This document shows positions 11,421 to 19,398 of a stretch of DNA of 64,000 nt, one piece after another (positions within the stretch are counted from its first letter, which is position 1; every line of letters starts with the position of its first letter). The DNA is from Mycobacterium simulans (GTDB taxonomy: Bacteria; Actinomycetota; Actinomycetes; Mycobacteriales; Mycobacteriaceae). The notes beneath the pieces are model-generated. The model made no database searches. It was not told where the DNA came from and was given only the letters and a program-made list of their open reading frames with translations. The stretch covers positions 3,049,991-3,113,990 of the forward strand of contig NZ_OCVX01000003.1 in NCBI RefSeq assembly GCF_900232995.1, written 5' to 3'. Position numbers and translations under genes: made by a program.

Positions 11421-12269
11421 CTATTGCGGTTTTGGTACTGGGAACTGGGACCGGATGAATGCGTCGACGACCGCTGGCGGCATCAGCTGGCTCATCGAGA
11501 CTGCGAATTTGGCGAAGGCCCCAACCGGGTACCGGGTCCGAGGCCGGCGGGTATGCGCGGCCTTGACGATGGTCTTGGCGACCTGGTCGGCGCTGAGCAC
11601 GAAGTTCCTGGCCTTCGGCTCGTAGGCGGCGTCGATCCGGGCCGCAACGTCCGCGTGGAAACGGTCGTATGTGCCGTCGCCCGTGCGAGTGGGCAGGCTG
11701 GCGTTGAGCGTCTCCCCGAACGAGGTGTCGATCGGACCCGGCTCGACGATGACAACCTTGATGCCGAACGGACGCATCTCCATCCGGAGGCCGTCGGATA
11801 TCGCCTCCACCGCATGCTTCGACGCGTGCACTCCGAACGAGCCCGGCAACGTGAAGTGTCCGCCCATCGAGGAGAGATTGATGATCCGGCCGCAGCGCCG
11901 GGCACGCATGCCGGGCAGGACGAGCTGTGTCATGCGGACCAGTCCGAACACGTTGGTCTCGAACTGCGCACGAAGGTCGTCGAGCAGTACGGCCTCGACA
12001 GCGCCCTGCAACCCGTAGGCCGCGTTATTGACCAGGATGCCGACCGCGCCGTGGTCGGCCTCGACGTGTTTGACCGCCGCGACCATCGATTCCTCGTCGG
12101 TGACATCGAGCCGCAGGCCGACGGCACCCTGCTCGACGAGGGCGGTGAGCGTCTCCGGACGGCGCGCGGTCGCGTAGACCGGATGCCCGGCGCGCAGGAA
12201 GCGCAGCGCGCTGGCCCGACCCACACCCGACGAACAGCCGGTGATCAACACTGGCGCGGTGTTGTTCAT
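11421..12269 (-). CDS. Short-chain dehydrogenase/reductase lacking the catalytic Tyr
   Basis: A 282-aa SDR with TGCSSGVGRA (cofactor loop), LDVTD, VNNAAYG and INLSSMGG (active-site Ser). Where the family normally has Tyr-His-Ala-Ser-Lys, the sequence reads Gly-Val-His-Ala-Ser-Lys: the Lys and flanks align but the Tyr is absent. It looks as if one TAC codon had been deleted between GTG and CAC near 11839. The reading frame is otherwise intact. The start overlaps the FAAL stop (ATGA). Either the protein has lost oxidoreductase activity, or another residue substitutes. Confidence 0.85.
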   Translation of the reverse strand: MNNTAPVLITGCSSGVGRASALRFLRAGHPVYATARRPETLTALVEQGAVGLRLDVTDEESMVAAVKHVEADHGAVGILVNNAAYGLQGAVEAVLLDDLRAQFETNVFGLVRMTQLVLPGMRARRCGRIINLSSMGGHFTLPGSFGVHASKHAVEAISDGLRMEMRPFGIKVVIVEPGPIDTSFGETLNASLPTRTGDGTYDRFHADVAARIDAAYEPKARNFVLSADQVAKTIVKAAHTRRPRTRYPVGAFAKFAVSMSQLMPPAVVDAFIRSQFPVPKPQ

Positions 12270-14008
12270 GACATCGATCCCGACCCGTGCTCGGCTGCGG
12301 TGTCGATGACAACCACAGCCTTGAGCCCGCCGGTGGAAAACAGCTGCCACATCTGACGACGTCGAGGTTTGCCGCTGGAGGTGCGTCGGATCATGCCCCT
12401 GCGGCCAGTCACGATGGTGATGTGCGGCTCCGGGCCGAGTTCGCCGCGGAGCCGTTCGGTCACCTTTTCGGTCCACGGGCCCGGACGAGCCTCGGCGAAC
12501 ACCACGAGACCTGCCCGCCCCTCGTGCATGCTGCTCACCACCGCTACCCGGTCGCGGTTGAGCTGGGCCGCCTCGGCCACTTTTGCGTCGAGATCCTCCA
12601 CGTAGATATTGCGGCCACGGAGCTTGAGGCTGTCCCCCATCCGGCCGACCACGAATAGTTCGCCCGCGTGGAAGAAGCCCGCGTCCCCGGTACGCAACAC
12701 CCCGTCCGCGAACCGCGTTGTCCGGTCCGGGTGCTGGCCGTGATAGCCCAGAGCCACCGAGGAACCGGTGACAGTGATCTCGCCCAGGTGCCCGGCCGGC
12801 AGCGGTGCGCCGTCCTCGTCGATCACTTGGACCGCGATGCCGTCATCGGGACCGGGACTCCCGTGGCCGACCAGCCACCCCGTTGCGTTGGTTTCGTGGG
12901 TAGCCCAATCGGTGCTGAACCTGGCCCGCTCGAGGACCTGTACCGGCTCGCCGACCTGCATCGAGGCCCAGTCCGGGCGTACCAGGAGCATCTCGTGACC
13001 GCTCCCGGGCGACGAAACGCCGAGCGTATTCTCCGCCAGCCCGTAGGCAGGGACGAATGCGGTCGGCGCGAACCCAGTCGGCGCCGCGAACCGCGCAAAC
13101 GCGGCCAGGGCCAAGGGATCGACGACTTCCGCCCCGACGATGACGCTGCGCCACGCGGACAGGTCGAAATTCACCAAGCGGCCGGGGGTGATGCGCCGGG
13201 CCAGGTAGGCGAACGCGAACGACGGCGATGCCGCATGCCGGGCCTTGCCGCCGCCAAAGCATGACAGCCAGCGGCCGGGATCCCTGATGAACTGGAGCGG
13301 GCGCATCAGCCACAAATCCGATTGCGTGGCGACGGCGGGCAGCAGGCACCCGATCAGCCCCATGTCGTGGTAGAGCGGCAGCCAGGAGGCGCCCCCTTCC
13401 CCATCACGCCAGTCTGTCCAGCGGCGCAGTACGGCGAAGTTCGCCGCCAGGTTGTCCCAGGAGACTCGTACGCCCTGTGGATTGCCGGTGGAACCGGAAG
13501 TGAACTGCAGCAGCGCGATCTCAGCCAAACGGTCCGGCGGTGCGGGCAGCTCCGCCACCCCTGCCGCTTGGCTGTTGACGACCATCGGCGATCCGGGCAA
13601 GCCCGCCTGCGCCATCGCTTTTCCCATCACCGGCGCGATCTCAGCGGAGGTGACGATGACGGCGGGCTCGGCCCGGCGGAGTACCTCGCCTATGTGATCG
13701 ATGTAGTCCTGGTCGGATTGGAAGGAGGGCTCCGGTAGCGGGCAGATGGTCGCACCGGCCAGCCACACGCCGAAAAGAGAAATCAGACTGTCATAAGTGG
13801 TCGGCACGGTGAGGCAGACGACATCGCCGGTCTGTACCCCGGCCGCACGGTACTCGGCCGCCACTTGGCCACTCGCCGTGGCGATTTCGCGGTACGTGAA
13901 GCGTTGCCAGCCGCCGGCGTCATCGGCCAGGTAGAAACCTCGGTCGTCCCGAGGCGTGAACATCCAGTCAACGAACATCGACATGGCTTGGTATTCCGTT
14001 CTTTTCAT
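12266..14008 (-). CDS. Fatty acyl-AMP ligase (FAAL/FadD-type)
   Basis: A 580-aa adenylate-forming enzyme. The P-loop-like motif is LQFTSGSTGNPQGV, followed by SWLPLYHDMGLIG, the FAAL-typical YGLAENTLGVS, TGDAGFFHAGELFVVGR and a C-terminal SSGKPRRRQM lysine region. YHDMGLIG plus GLAENTL point to the FAAL branch, which makes acyl-adenylates and loads acyl carrier proteins. The start is set by an ATGA overlap with the methyltransferase-like gene; the open frame runs about 100 codons further upstream in shadow sequence. The likely acceptor is the carrier domain of the PPTase-ACP fusion two genes earlier. Confidence 0.9.
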   Translation of the reverse strand: MKRTEYQAMSMFVDWMFTPRDDRGFYLADDAGGWQRFTYREIATASGQVAAEYRAAGVQTGDVVCLTVPTTYDSLISLFGVWLAGATICPLPEPSFQSDQDYIDHIGEVLRRAEPAVIVTSAEIAPVMGKAMAQAGLPGSPMVVNSQAAGVAELPAPPDRLAEIALLQFTSGSTGNPQGVRVSWDNLAANFAVLRRWTDWRDGEGGASWLPLYHDMGLIGCLLPAVATQSDLWLMRPLQFIRDPGRWLSCFGGGKARHAASPSFAFAYLARRITPGRLVNFDLSAWRSVIVGAEVVDPLALAAFARFAAPTGFAPTAFVPAYGLAENTLGVSSPGSGHEMLLVRPDWASMQVGEPVQVLERARFSTDWATHETNATGWLVGHGSPGPDDGIAVQVIDEDGAPLPAGHLGEITVTGSSVALGYHGQHPDRTTRFADGVLRTGDAGFFHAGELFVVGRMGDSLKLRGRNIYVEDLDAKVAEAAQLNRDRVAVVSSMHEGRAGLVVFAEARPGPWTEKVTERLRGELGPEPHITIVTGRRGMIRRTSSGKPRRRQMWQLFSTGGLKAVVVIDTAAEHGSGSMS

Positions 14009-14625
14009 GTGGCCACCTCGGAGACGGGGGCGCAGGGTTGCCTGAGTCGAGGCACGAAGCGGCCCGTGCGTGCCAGGTATTGCGCGTACTCCGTGCCGTA
14101 TTCGGAGCCGAGGAGTTTGCGTTCCTCTTTGGCGGCGGTGGCGTTCAGGACCACGCCGACGTAGATCGCCAGCGCAATCGTCGTCCAGTGCGGGAAGAAC
14201 ACCACGGCGCCGGTGACGGCGAGGAGGTACGACGCGTAGAAGGGATGCCGTATCCGGCGGTAGGCGCCCTCGGTCACGATATGGCGCGGGGCGTCGTTGA
14301 CCTGGTGCCACAGTGAGATCGGGACGCGGTGCGTGCCCAGGGTGAAAAACAGCAGGCTAAGCGAGCCCGCCGCGAGGAGCACGGCGAGCAGCTCCGACGG
14401 AGCGTCCCAGCTCCGCGGCCGGTACGGCGCGAGCCCGGTCACCCATGCCACCACGAGTGCCGCCGGGCACAACCCGAACGGAAGCGCGGTCAACCACCAT
14501 CTGAGGTTGAAGGCGCCATCCTTCCGGAAGAAGATTCTGGGCGTCACGATGATCATCAGGAAGTTCAGGACGTACAGAACAAGCAGGGGTGTGTTCATCA
14601 GCGGCCAATTACCTTCTGCGGTCAC
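14005..14625 (-). CDS. Isoprenylcysteine carboxyl methyltransferase (ICMT/PEMT)-like membrane protein
   Basis: A 206-aa protein with about five hydrophobic segments and the C-terminal signature of the ICMT/phospholipid methyltransferase superfamily: RRIRHPFYASYLL, EERKLL and YGTEYAQYLARTGRFVP. These membrane enzymes use S-adenosylmethionine, and the RHP motif and the EE pair contribute to the cofactor site. ATGA overlaps exist at both ends. In this setting it may methylate a carboxyl, amine or hydroxyl of a membrane-embedded lipid intermediate, but some family members have other roles. Confidence 0.78.
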   Translation of the reverse strand: MTAEGNWPLMNTPLLVLYVLNFLMIIVTPRIFFRKDGAFNLRWWLTALPFGLCPAALVVAWVTGLAPYRPRSWDAPSELLAVLLAAGSLSLLFFTLGTHRVPISLWHQVNDAPRHIVTEGAYRRIRHPFYASYLLAVTGAVVFFPHWTTIALAIYVGVVLNATAAKEERKLLGSEYGTEYAQYLARTGRFVPRLRQPCAPVSEVAT

Positions 14626-15551
14626 GTATCCGACGTCACCCGCGACCGCTGCAACAGCTCAACCAGCTCGCCGAGATTGGTGATCTCGCGGAGCTGCGTC
14701 TGAGTGAACATGGTGTCGAACTCTTCCTGCAGGTCAACGACCGCCTCGACGAGCATGAAGCTGTCGGCGGCGAGGTCTGCCAGGGTGGTCGTCGGCGTGA
14801 GCTTGGCCAGCGGGATAGAAAGAGTGGCACTGATGCGCTCAGTGACCTCGTCGAACGTGATTTCCTTTGTAGACATGCTTCTCCTCGGTATTGAATGCGT
14901 CGGTGCATCAGTTGATGTGGGGGTTGTCGGACGACGGAACGCCACCGCCAGGGAGAGGTGCTCCCCGGTTCCGGGCAGTCTGGTGCGGGTGTATCCGAAG
15001 ACCGGGGACCGATTGGCGACCAGCGCTTCTTGCGGCAGGTTCCGGACGGCGCAGCCGGTGGCCGCGGCCGCATCGGCGAGCGCGTAGTCCCGTAGCGTCG
15101 CACGCTCGTTGTTCATGTCGGCTTTGAACAGCGCCTCCTTGACCGTCCACAGGCTGACCTGATGACACCGACGCTCGGCGGTGGGGAGGGTGGCCAGCCA
15201 AGCCTGATCTCGGTTGCCAAGGAAGAACCGGGCTGCGCGGGGATCGGCGTCGCGATCCGGCTCGACGTCGATCCCGACGCCGGCCACCCGCTGGGTGGGA
15301 TCGATCACCACTGCCGCGGCGCCAACCCGTTCGGTATGGCTCAACGAGATTCGCGGGTGCGGGAAGGTGTACCGCGTTGTTTCCGGCTGTAGCCCGGCCA
15401 CACCCAGAAGCAGTCGCAACGCGCGCCGTGAAGTCAGCCACTGCCGTCGGCGCTGCTCGCCGGGCAGCGACGCAAGCCGTGCAGACTCGTCGGCCGTGAG
15501 CACGGCGGGATCCAGCGGCCGAGTCGTTGTCGTGGCGAGCAGCGTGATCAT
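14622..15551 (-). CDS. Sfp-type phosphopantetheinyl transferase fused in frame to an acyl carrier protein
   Basis: One uninterrupted frame of 309 codons. Residues 1-~210 are a 4'-phosphopantetheinyl transferase with GVGIDVE (Mg ligands Asp95 and Glu97) and WTVKEALFKA (135-144). A Pro/Thr/Ser-rich linker follows, and residues ~226-309 are an acyl carrier protein with ADLAADSFMLVE, the Ser of ADS being the pantetheine site. No stop separates the two, but a GAGGAG ribosome site and ATG lie exactly at the carrier-protein boundary, so free carrier protein may be made as well. The start overlaps the diiron gene stop (TGATG). The fusion would activate its own carrier domain and perhaps the stand-alone carrier protein. 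Confidence 0.88.
   Translation of the reverse strand: MITLLATTTTRPLDPAVLTADESARLASLPGEQRRRQWLTSRRALRLLLGVAGLQPETTRYTFPHPRISLSHTERVGAAAVVIDPTQRVAGVGIDVEPDRDADPRAARFFLGNRDQAWLATLPTAERRCHQVSLWTVKEALFKADMNNERATLRDYALADAAAATGCAVRNLPQEALVANRSPVFGYTRTRLPGTGEHLSLAVAFRRPTTPTSTDAPTHSIPRRSMSTKEITFDEVTERISATLSIPLAKLTPTTTLADLAADSFMLVEAVVDLQEEFDTMFTQTQLREITNLGELVELLQRSRVTSDT
14874..14886 (-). promoter_or_regulatory. Internal ribosome site and ATG for a free acyl carrier protein
   Basis: GAGGAG (14881-14886) stands 4 nt before an in-frame ATG (14874-14876) that opens the 84-aa carrier-protein part of the fusion gene. This is as good a ribosome site as those of the other genes in the operon, so dual expression (fusion plus free carrier protein) is plausible. 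Confidence 0.6.
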
Positions 15552-16132
15552 CAGCGGGCTTGAGCTTCCGCGGCTGCGTGGTAGGTAGCGGTCAACTCGG
15601 CGATCCGCTCGCTGTACTCGTCGAGAGTCTTGGCGTAAACCTCCTGGTCGGCCGCCGTGTGCCGCTTGAGTGTCTGCTCGATCTCCTCGGCGCCGTACTT
15701 GTCCTCCATCGACTTGAGCGCCTCGCGGACGTACTGGATGTGCCACCGTTCGTCCAGCATGATCTTTTCGATCGTGTTCTTGACTGCCGGATGGATGCCC
15801 GGTAACCGCACGTGCTGGCGGTACTGGCCGATCACCCGCTTTTCGAGGACCTGGGTGATCGCCATGACCTCCATGACGTTGGCCGGCAAGCCGATCGCGT
15901 CGATGTACTGGTCCTGGTATGCACGCTGTGTCTTCAATGGCAGCTCGCCGAGTTCGTCGATGCACTTCGTCCAGAAGTTGGCGTGGTTGGCCTCGTCGGC
16001 GAAATGGTGTGTCACGTCGAGCAGGAGTGGCCCGCGGACGAACCGTGCCACCCGGGCGAAAAATTGGGCCGCATTGATCTCTGAGTGGCGGTAGTAGCTG
16101 AGCAGCCACAGGGCGTTTTCGGAAAGGTTCAT
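15551..16132 (-). CDS. Ferritin-like diiron protein
   Basis: A 193-aa all-helical protein with a complete ferritin-type di-metal ligand set: Glu18, Glu47-x2-His50 (DEANH), Glu97 and Glu128-x2-His131 (DERWH). It resembles the iron-dependent oxidase/oxygenase branch of the ferritin-like superfamily more than storage ferritins. The start ATG follows AAGGAGA. It lies 9 bp after the reductase gene and overlaps the PPTase start. It is the second diiron enzyme of the operon, so two O2-dependent steps are likely; the substrate is unknown. Confidence 0.82.
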   Translation of the reverse strand: MNLSENALWLLSYYRHSEINAAQFFARVARFVRGPLLLDVTHHFADEANHANFWTKCIDELGELPLKTQRAYQDQYIDAIGLPANVMEVMAITQVLEKRVIGQYRQHVRLPGIHPAVKNTIEKIMLDERWHIQYVREALKSMEDKYGAEEIEQTLKRHTAADQEVYAKTLDEYSERIAELTATYHAAAEAQAR

Positions 16133-16141
16133 CGGATCTCC

Positions 16142-17239
16142 TTAGATTTGAGAATTTCGTCCCCAGCGGGTGGCGACGAGATGGGAAACGGTCGATTCAA
16201 CGAGAGCGAGGGGATCCTCGATCACGGGGTCCGGCCACACCGCATACAGCGCGTCGGTGGCGAATTCCTTTGACAAGAAGAGCTGCTCGCCGAAGGAAGC
16301 CACCGAATCAAGCGACTCCTTGATCGGACCTTTCCGAAGCGTCTGCGCGCTCTCAACGAGGTCCCTGAAGCTCTCCGGGTCGCAGTACAGCGGCCGCAGG
16401 ATCCTGCGCCGACGGAATCCCTCGTCGCGCTCCAGCACGGTGTACGCGGTATCGACCAGCTCGCCGACTGTCGCGTTGTTTTCGTGTTCGGGGCACACGT
16501 TGAACACACCGCAGGGCTTGCGCGGATCGAGAAGAGCGGTGATCGCGGCGGCGACGAACGAGCCCGTGACGACGCTGACCGGGGTGTCCTTGGCGCCCGG
16601 CACGACGGAGAGTAGCCCGTAGAAGAAAAGCTTTACCGTGTTGTGAAACGCGTTGTACTGGCTGACCTTTCCGGTCTGATCGTCCGCGATGATCGTGGGC
16701 AGTCGCAGCACCGACAGGGGCAGATCGGCGCAGGTGGCCAGAGCATGCTGTTCGGCAGCCCACTTCGACCACTCGTAGTCGTTGACGAACCCCGCGTCGT
16801 CAAGTGGCGCCTCGGCGATTTTGCCTTGGTGCTTTCCGGCCGCGTAGAGGGTGGAGATGACGGCAAGACGTCTTAGGTCGGGGCAGCGTGATGCGAATTC
16901 GCAGACTCGGGCTGTGCCGTCGACATTCGTCCGTTGGGCCAGGTCCCGTTCAACGTTGAATCGGATGACCGCGGCGGCGTGCACCACCGCCGTCACCCCC
17001 TTGGTGTCCAGATCGCCAAGTGGGTCTGCCTCCCGCAGGTCCGCCGGCACGATCGTGGTCCGGCGATCCAGTGCCGGACCGAGGAGCAGCTCGAGTCTGG
17101 CCCGTTTGACGGCCAGCTCGTCTCTATCGCTCGCGCGTACCACCAGGACCAGTTGGTCGTCGGTGTGGTCGAGTAGTTCGGCGGCGATCTTGTGCCCGAC
17201 GTAGCCGTCGGCGCCGGTGAGTACGGTGGTACCGATCAT
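16142..17239 (-). CDS. Thioester/fatty-acyl reductase-like extended SDR
   Basis: A 365-aa extended SDR of the NAD-binding_4 (male sterility/thioester reductase R-domain) type. Visible are TGADGYVGHKIAAELL (NADPH loop), VVHAAAVI, the active-site STLYAAGK and YEWSKWAAEQ (Tyr-x3-Lys), then LRLPTII. R-domain proteins reduce a carrier-bound thioester to an aldehyde or alcohol. The start is fixed by the ATGA overlap with the amino acid ligase gene. It could release the chain assembled on one of the two carrier proteins. Confidence 0.82.
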   Translation of the reverse strand: MIGTTVLTGADGYVGHKIAAELLDHTDDQLVLVVRASDRDELAVKRARLELLLGPALDRRTTIVPADLREADPLGDLDTKGVTAVVHAAAVIRFNVERDLAQRTNVDGTARVCEFASRCPDLRRLAVISTLYAAGKHQGKIAEAPLDDAGFVNDYEWSKWAAEQHALATCADLPLSVLRLPTIIADDQTGKVSQYNAFHNTVKLFFYGLLSVVPGAKDTPVSVVTGSFVAAAITALLDPRKPCGVFNVCPEHENNATVGELVDTAYTVLERDEGFRRRRILRPLYCDPESFRDLVESAQTLRKGPIKESLDSVASFGEQLFLSKEFATDALYAVWPDPVIEDPLALVESTVSHLVATRWGRNSQI

Positions 17240-18198
17240 CGGCGGACCCCCGCCGCGTCCGCACACACCGCCGCGGCGGCGCCTTCCAGATCCGGCCAGG
17301 ATGATGGGTCGAAGCCGTGCCGATCGGTGATGGCGAACAACCATCGCTCGATACCGAAAGCCAGGCACGCGGTGCTTGCCGGTTCGCCGGAACAGCTCAA
17401 CTGAAAATTCAGACCGAAATGGTCGTGGTGCAGGTTCACCGACCCGACGGCCAGACCGTCGCCGTAGGTAGCTTCCTGCTTCACCGGCTCCAGGAGCTGG
17501 AACAGGTATTTCGGGTTGCGCGCCGGCCGGAAGAAGCAGTCCGTCGCTGACTCCCAGCGCACGGGTACGTCGACGAGCTTTGCAAGCCGACCGATCAGCT
17601 CGCGAGCCGCCTCGGCGAAGCTGCTGGTCTCGGCCTTATCGCCCAAGCACACGATCTCCCGCATCGTGAAGCTGCGCAGGCGCCGCAGTGGCTCGTAGAC
17701 CGTCTCCTGCCGAAAACACCTATTGCGCGTGGTCACATACAGGGGGCGGTCGAGCGTCTCACCCTGGTGGGCCGCGTACACGTGGTAGCAGGCCGCCGGG
17801 GTGAGGACGTCACGAATCGGCGATAGGCGGGTCACGGCAAGCTGGCCGGTCTCGTCGACCACTGGGCCGGCGACGAACTCGTCGAGGTTGGTCGCCCGCG
17901 GATCCAGCCGGACCGCGAAAGTCGCCTGTTGCGGGAACGACCCCAGGTAGTCGGTGCGCTGCAAGACGTCCGCGGCCAGGGTTGCTGGGTGCCGCTCCTC
18001 CTGCGCCTGCCACACCGCGCCAATCCGTTGAAAGGCACGATCGCACTGTTCGGCCAGGCCAAGCAATGGTCCGCGCAAAGCGGCTTGGCCCGTTTCCCGC
18101 CAGACCAGCCCCAGCCGGGCCAGAGCAGCGGCGCGTTCCCCAGCCGTGAGGCTCGTTACCGGGCGGATGCCTCGGCTCCCGCTCGCTCCGGGGCTCAT
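17236..18198 (-). CDS. Amino acid:[carrier protein] ligase (truncated seryl-tRNA-synthetase-like)
   Basis: A 320-aa class II synthetase catalytic core without a tRNA-binding arm. Motif 2 is seen as NRCFRQETVYEPLRRLRSFTMREI and motif 3 as STACLAFGIERWLFA. A Cys137-Glu181-Cys278 triad matches the zinc site of archaeal-type SerRS homologues. Known family members charge glycine or alanine onto the pantetheine of a small carrier protein encoded next door. Here the carrier gene lies immediately upstream with an ATGA overlap, the expected pairing. The amino acid specificity cannot be read by eye. Confidence 0.9.
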   Translation of the reverse strand: MSPGASGSRGIRPVTSLTAGERAAALARLGLVWRETGQAALRGPLLGLAEQCDRAFQRIGAVWQAQEERHPATLAADVLQRTDYLGSFPQQATFAVRLDPRATNLDEFVAGPVVDETGQLAVTRLSPIRDVLTPAACYHVYAAHQGETLDRPLYVTTRNRCFRQETVYEPLRRLRSFTMREIVCLGDKAETSSFAEAARELIGRLAKLVDVPVRWESATDCFFRPARNPKYLFQLLEPVKQEATYGDGLAVGSVNLHHDHFGLNFQLSCSGEPASTACLAFGIERWLFAITDRHGFDPSSWPDLEGAAAAVCADAAGVRR

Positions 18199-18491
18199 TT
18201 TGCCAACCCCTGCGGCGCGCCATCGGTGGTCCGCGCGGCCGGGTCCGGGTCGGCGAACCGGCATATCAGCGTGTCGATGTCCCGGAAGTCGCCCGGACGG
18301 AGGTCCTCGACGTCGATCGGAGCGCCCCGCAACCGTTCCAGCAGGAGCAGCAACTCTGGCAGATGCACCGAGCGGACATGGCGCTCCTCGAACAGCGGCG
18401 TCTGGTCGGTCAGTTTCACCGGTTCGAGCCCTGTCGCCCTGGTGAGCACCCAGCGGCGCAACGCCTCCCGTATTTCTGGTTCAGAACGCAT
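18195..18491 (-). CDS. Small carrier protein, partner of the amino acid ligase
   Basis: A 98-aa acyl-carrier-like protein. The predicted pantetheine Ser41 lies at the start of helix 2 in HVRSVHLPELLLLLERL, where an Arg replaces the usual Asp before Ser. The C-terminal half (IDVEDLRPGDFRDIDTLICRF) matches the partner-protein type of amino acid:carrier ligases. The ATG has GAGGAG 8 nt upstream and lies inside the end of the AurF-like gene (11-bp overlap). The stop overlaps the ligase start. Confidence 0.85.
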   Translation of the reverse strand: MRSEPEIREALRRWVLTRATGLEPVKLTDQTPLFEERHVRSVHLPELLLLLERLRGAPIDVEDLRPGDFRDIDTLICRFADPDPAARTTDGAPQGLAK

Positions 18492-19398
18492 CGGTTGGCT
18501 CCTCGGTGAGAATCTGGTTGGACAACAAGAAGTCGAGGCATTTGGTGGACACCGCACGCCGGTGCTCCCGCTGCTGGGCGGCTCCCCACGCGTCGTCGGC
18601 GAGCTGCCACGGATCGTCGAGCCCGACATTGGCGAAGACGTCTGGGTTGTAGTACTCCCGCCAGCTCGCGACGAAGAACTGCACCAGCTCGTCGCGCACG
18701 TCGGCGATCCTGGGTTCGTCCCAGGACGGGGCGCATGTCTGCCACAGCAAGGTCACCAGCCGGCGCCCGAAAACCAGGTGTCGCGCCTCTTCTACGTGGT
18801 GGTTGTGGTTGATGAACCGGGCGATCGGATGCAGTCGGGTGTCGCGGGCCTGGACCCAGTTGTAGCGGTCGACGATCTCTTCGAAGATCATCGTTTTGGC
18901 GAAGAAGAGGAAGTCTTCGACGTCGCTCGGCGGCCGCTCGTGATCCAGCGCGAGTTGCCGGGTCCGATACACCTGCGCGTAGCGGGTGCAAAACCCGCCG
19001 AAGTAGATGCTGTGCTTGTTCTCCTCGTCGAGGAAGTGATGCAGGTAGTCGGCGACGTCCATCAGGTCACGGCGGTAGAGGCGGGCCGCCAGTCCCTGCA
19101 TGAGCGACTTCTCGCCGTGAATGTTCAGGCTGTAGAAGTTCGCCGCCTCGTGGAAGGCGAGCAGTCGACGGGTTGGCTCGGCCAACTCGTCCCACACGGC
19201 CGTGCCGTACAGGCTCAGGTATTCCGGTGTGCTGAACCAATCCCGTTCCGGATGTACGGCTTCGGGCCATTCCACAGCGGTGTAGGGATTTTGATAAGAC
19301 TTCCGGGAGAGGTGGCTGAGTCGGGCCGAGGTCTCACCCATGGTGGCGAGGGCATCACGCAACCGCCGCGGACCGGCGTTCACAGCGCTATTCGTCAT
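18481..19398 (-). CDS. AurF-type diiron N-oxygenase
   Basis: A 305-aa helical protein with the AurF-family ligand pattern: Glu96, Glu126-x2-His129 (EENKH), Glu173/174, His200, Glu204 and His207 in HHVEEARH. The extra third His is diagnostic of this branch, which includes p-aminobenzoate N-oxygenase AurF and CmlI. These enzymes oxidise a primary amine to hydroxylamine, nitroso or nitro. It lies directly downstream of the KAS III-like gene (ATGA overlap) and upstream of the carrier-protein/amino-acid-ligase pair, so the amine of a carrier-bound amino acid or a derived amine is a plausible substrate. Confidence 0.87.
   Translation of the reverse strand: MTNSAVNAGPRRLRDALATMGETSARLSHLSRKSYQNPYTAVEWPEAVHPERDWFSTPEYLSLYGTAVWDELAEPTRRLLAFHEAANFYSLNIHGEKSLMQGLAARLYRRDLMDVADYLHHFLDEENKHSIYFGGFCTRYAQVYRTRQLALDHERPPSDVEDFLFFAKTMIFEEIVDRYNWVQARDTRLHPIARFINHNHHVEEARHLVFGRRLVTLLWQTCAPSWDEPRIADVRDELVQFFVASWREYYNPDVFANVGLDDPWQLADDAWGAAQQREHRRAVSTKCLDFLLSNQILTEEPTDAF

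Noticed and set aside
15552..16109. Long open frame upstream of and continuous with the PPTase
   Set aside because: It is an out-of-frame shadow of the diiron gene (Arg/Pro/His-rich); the TGATG junction gives the true start.
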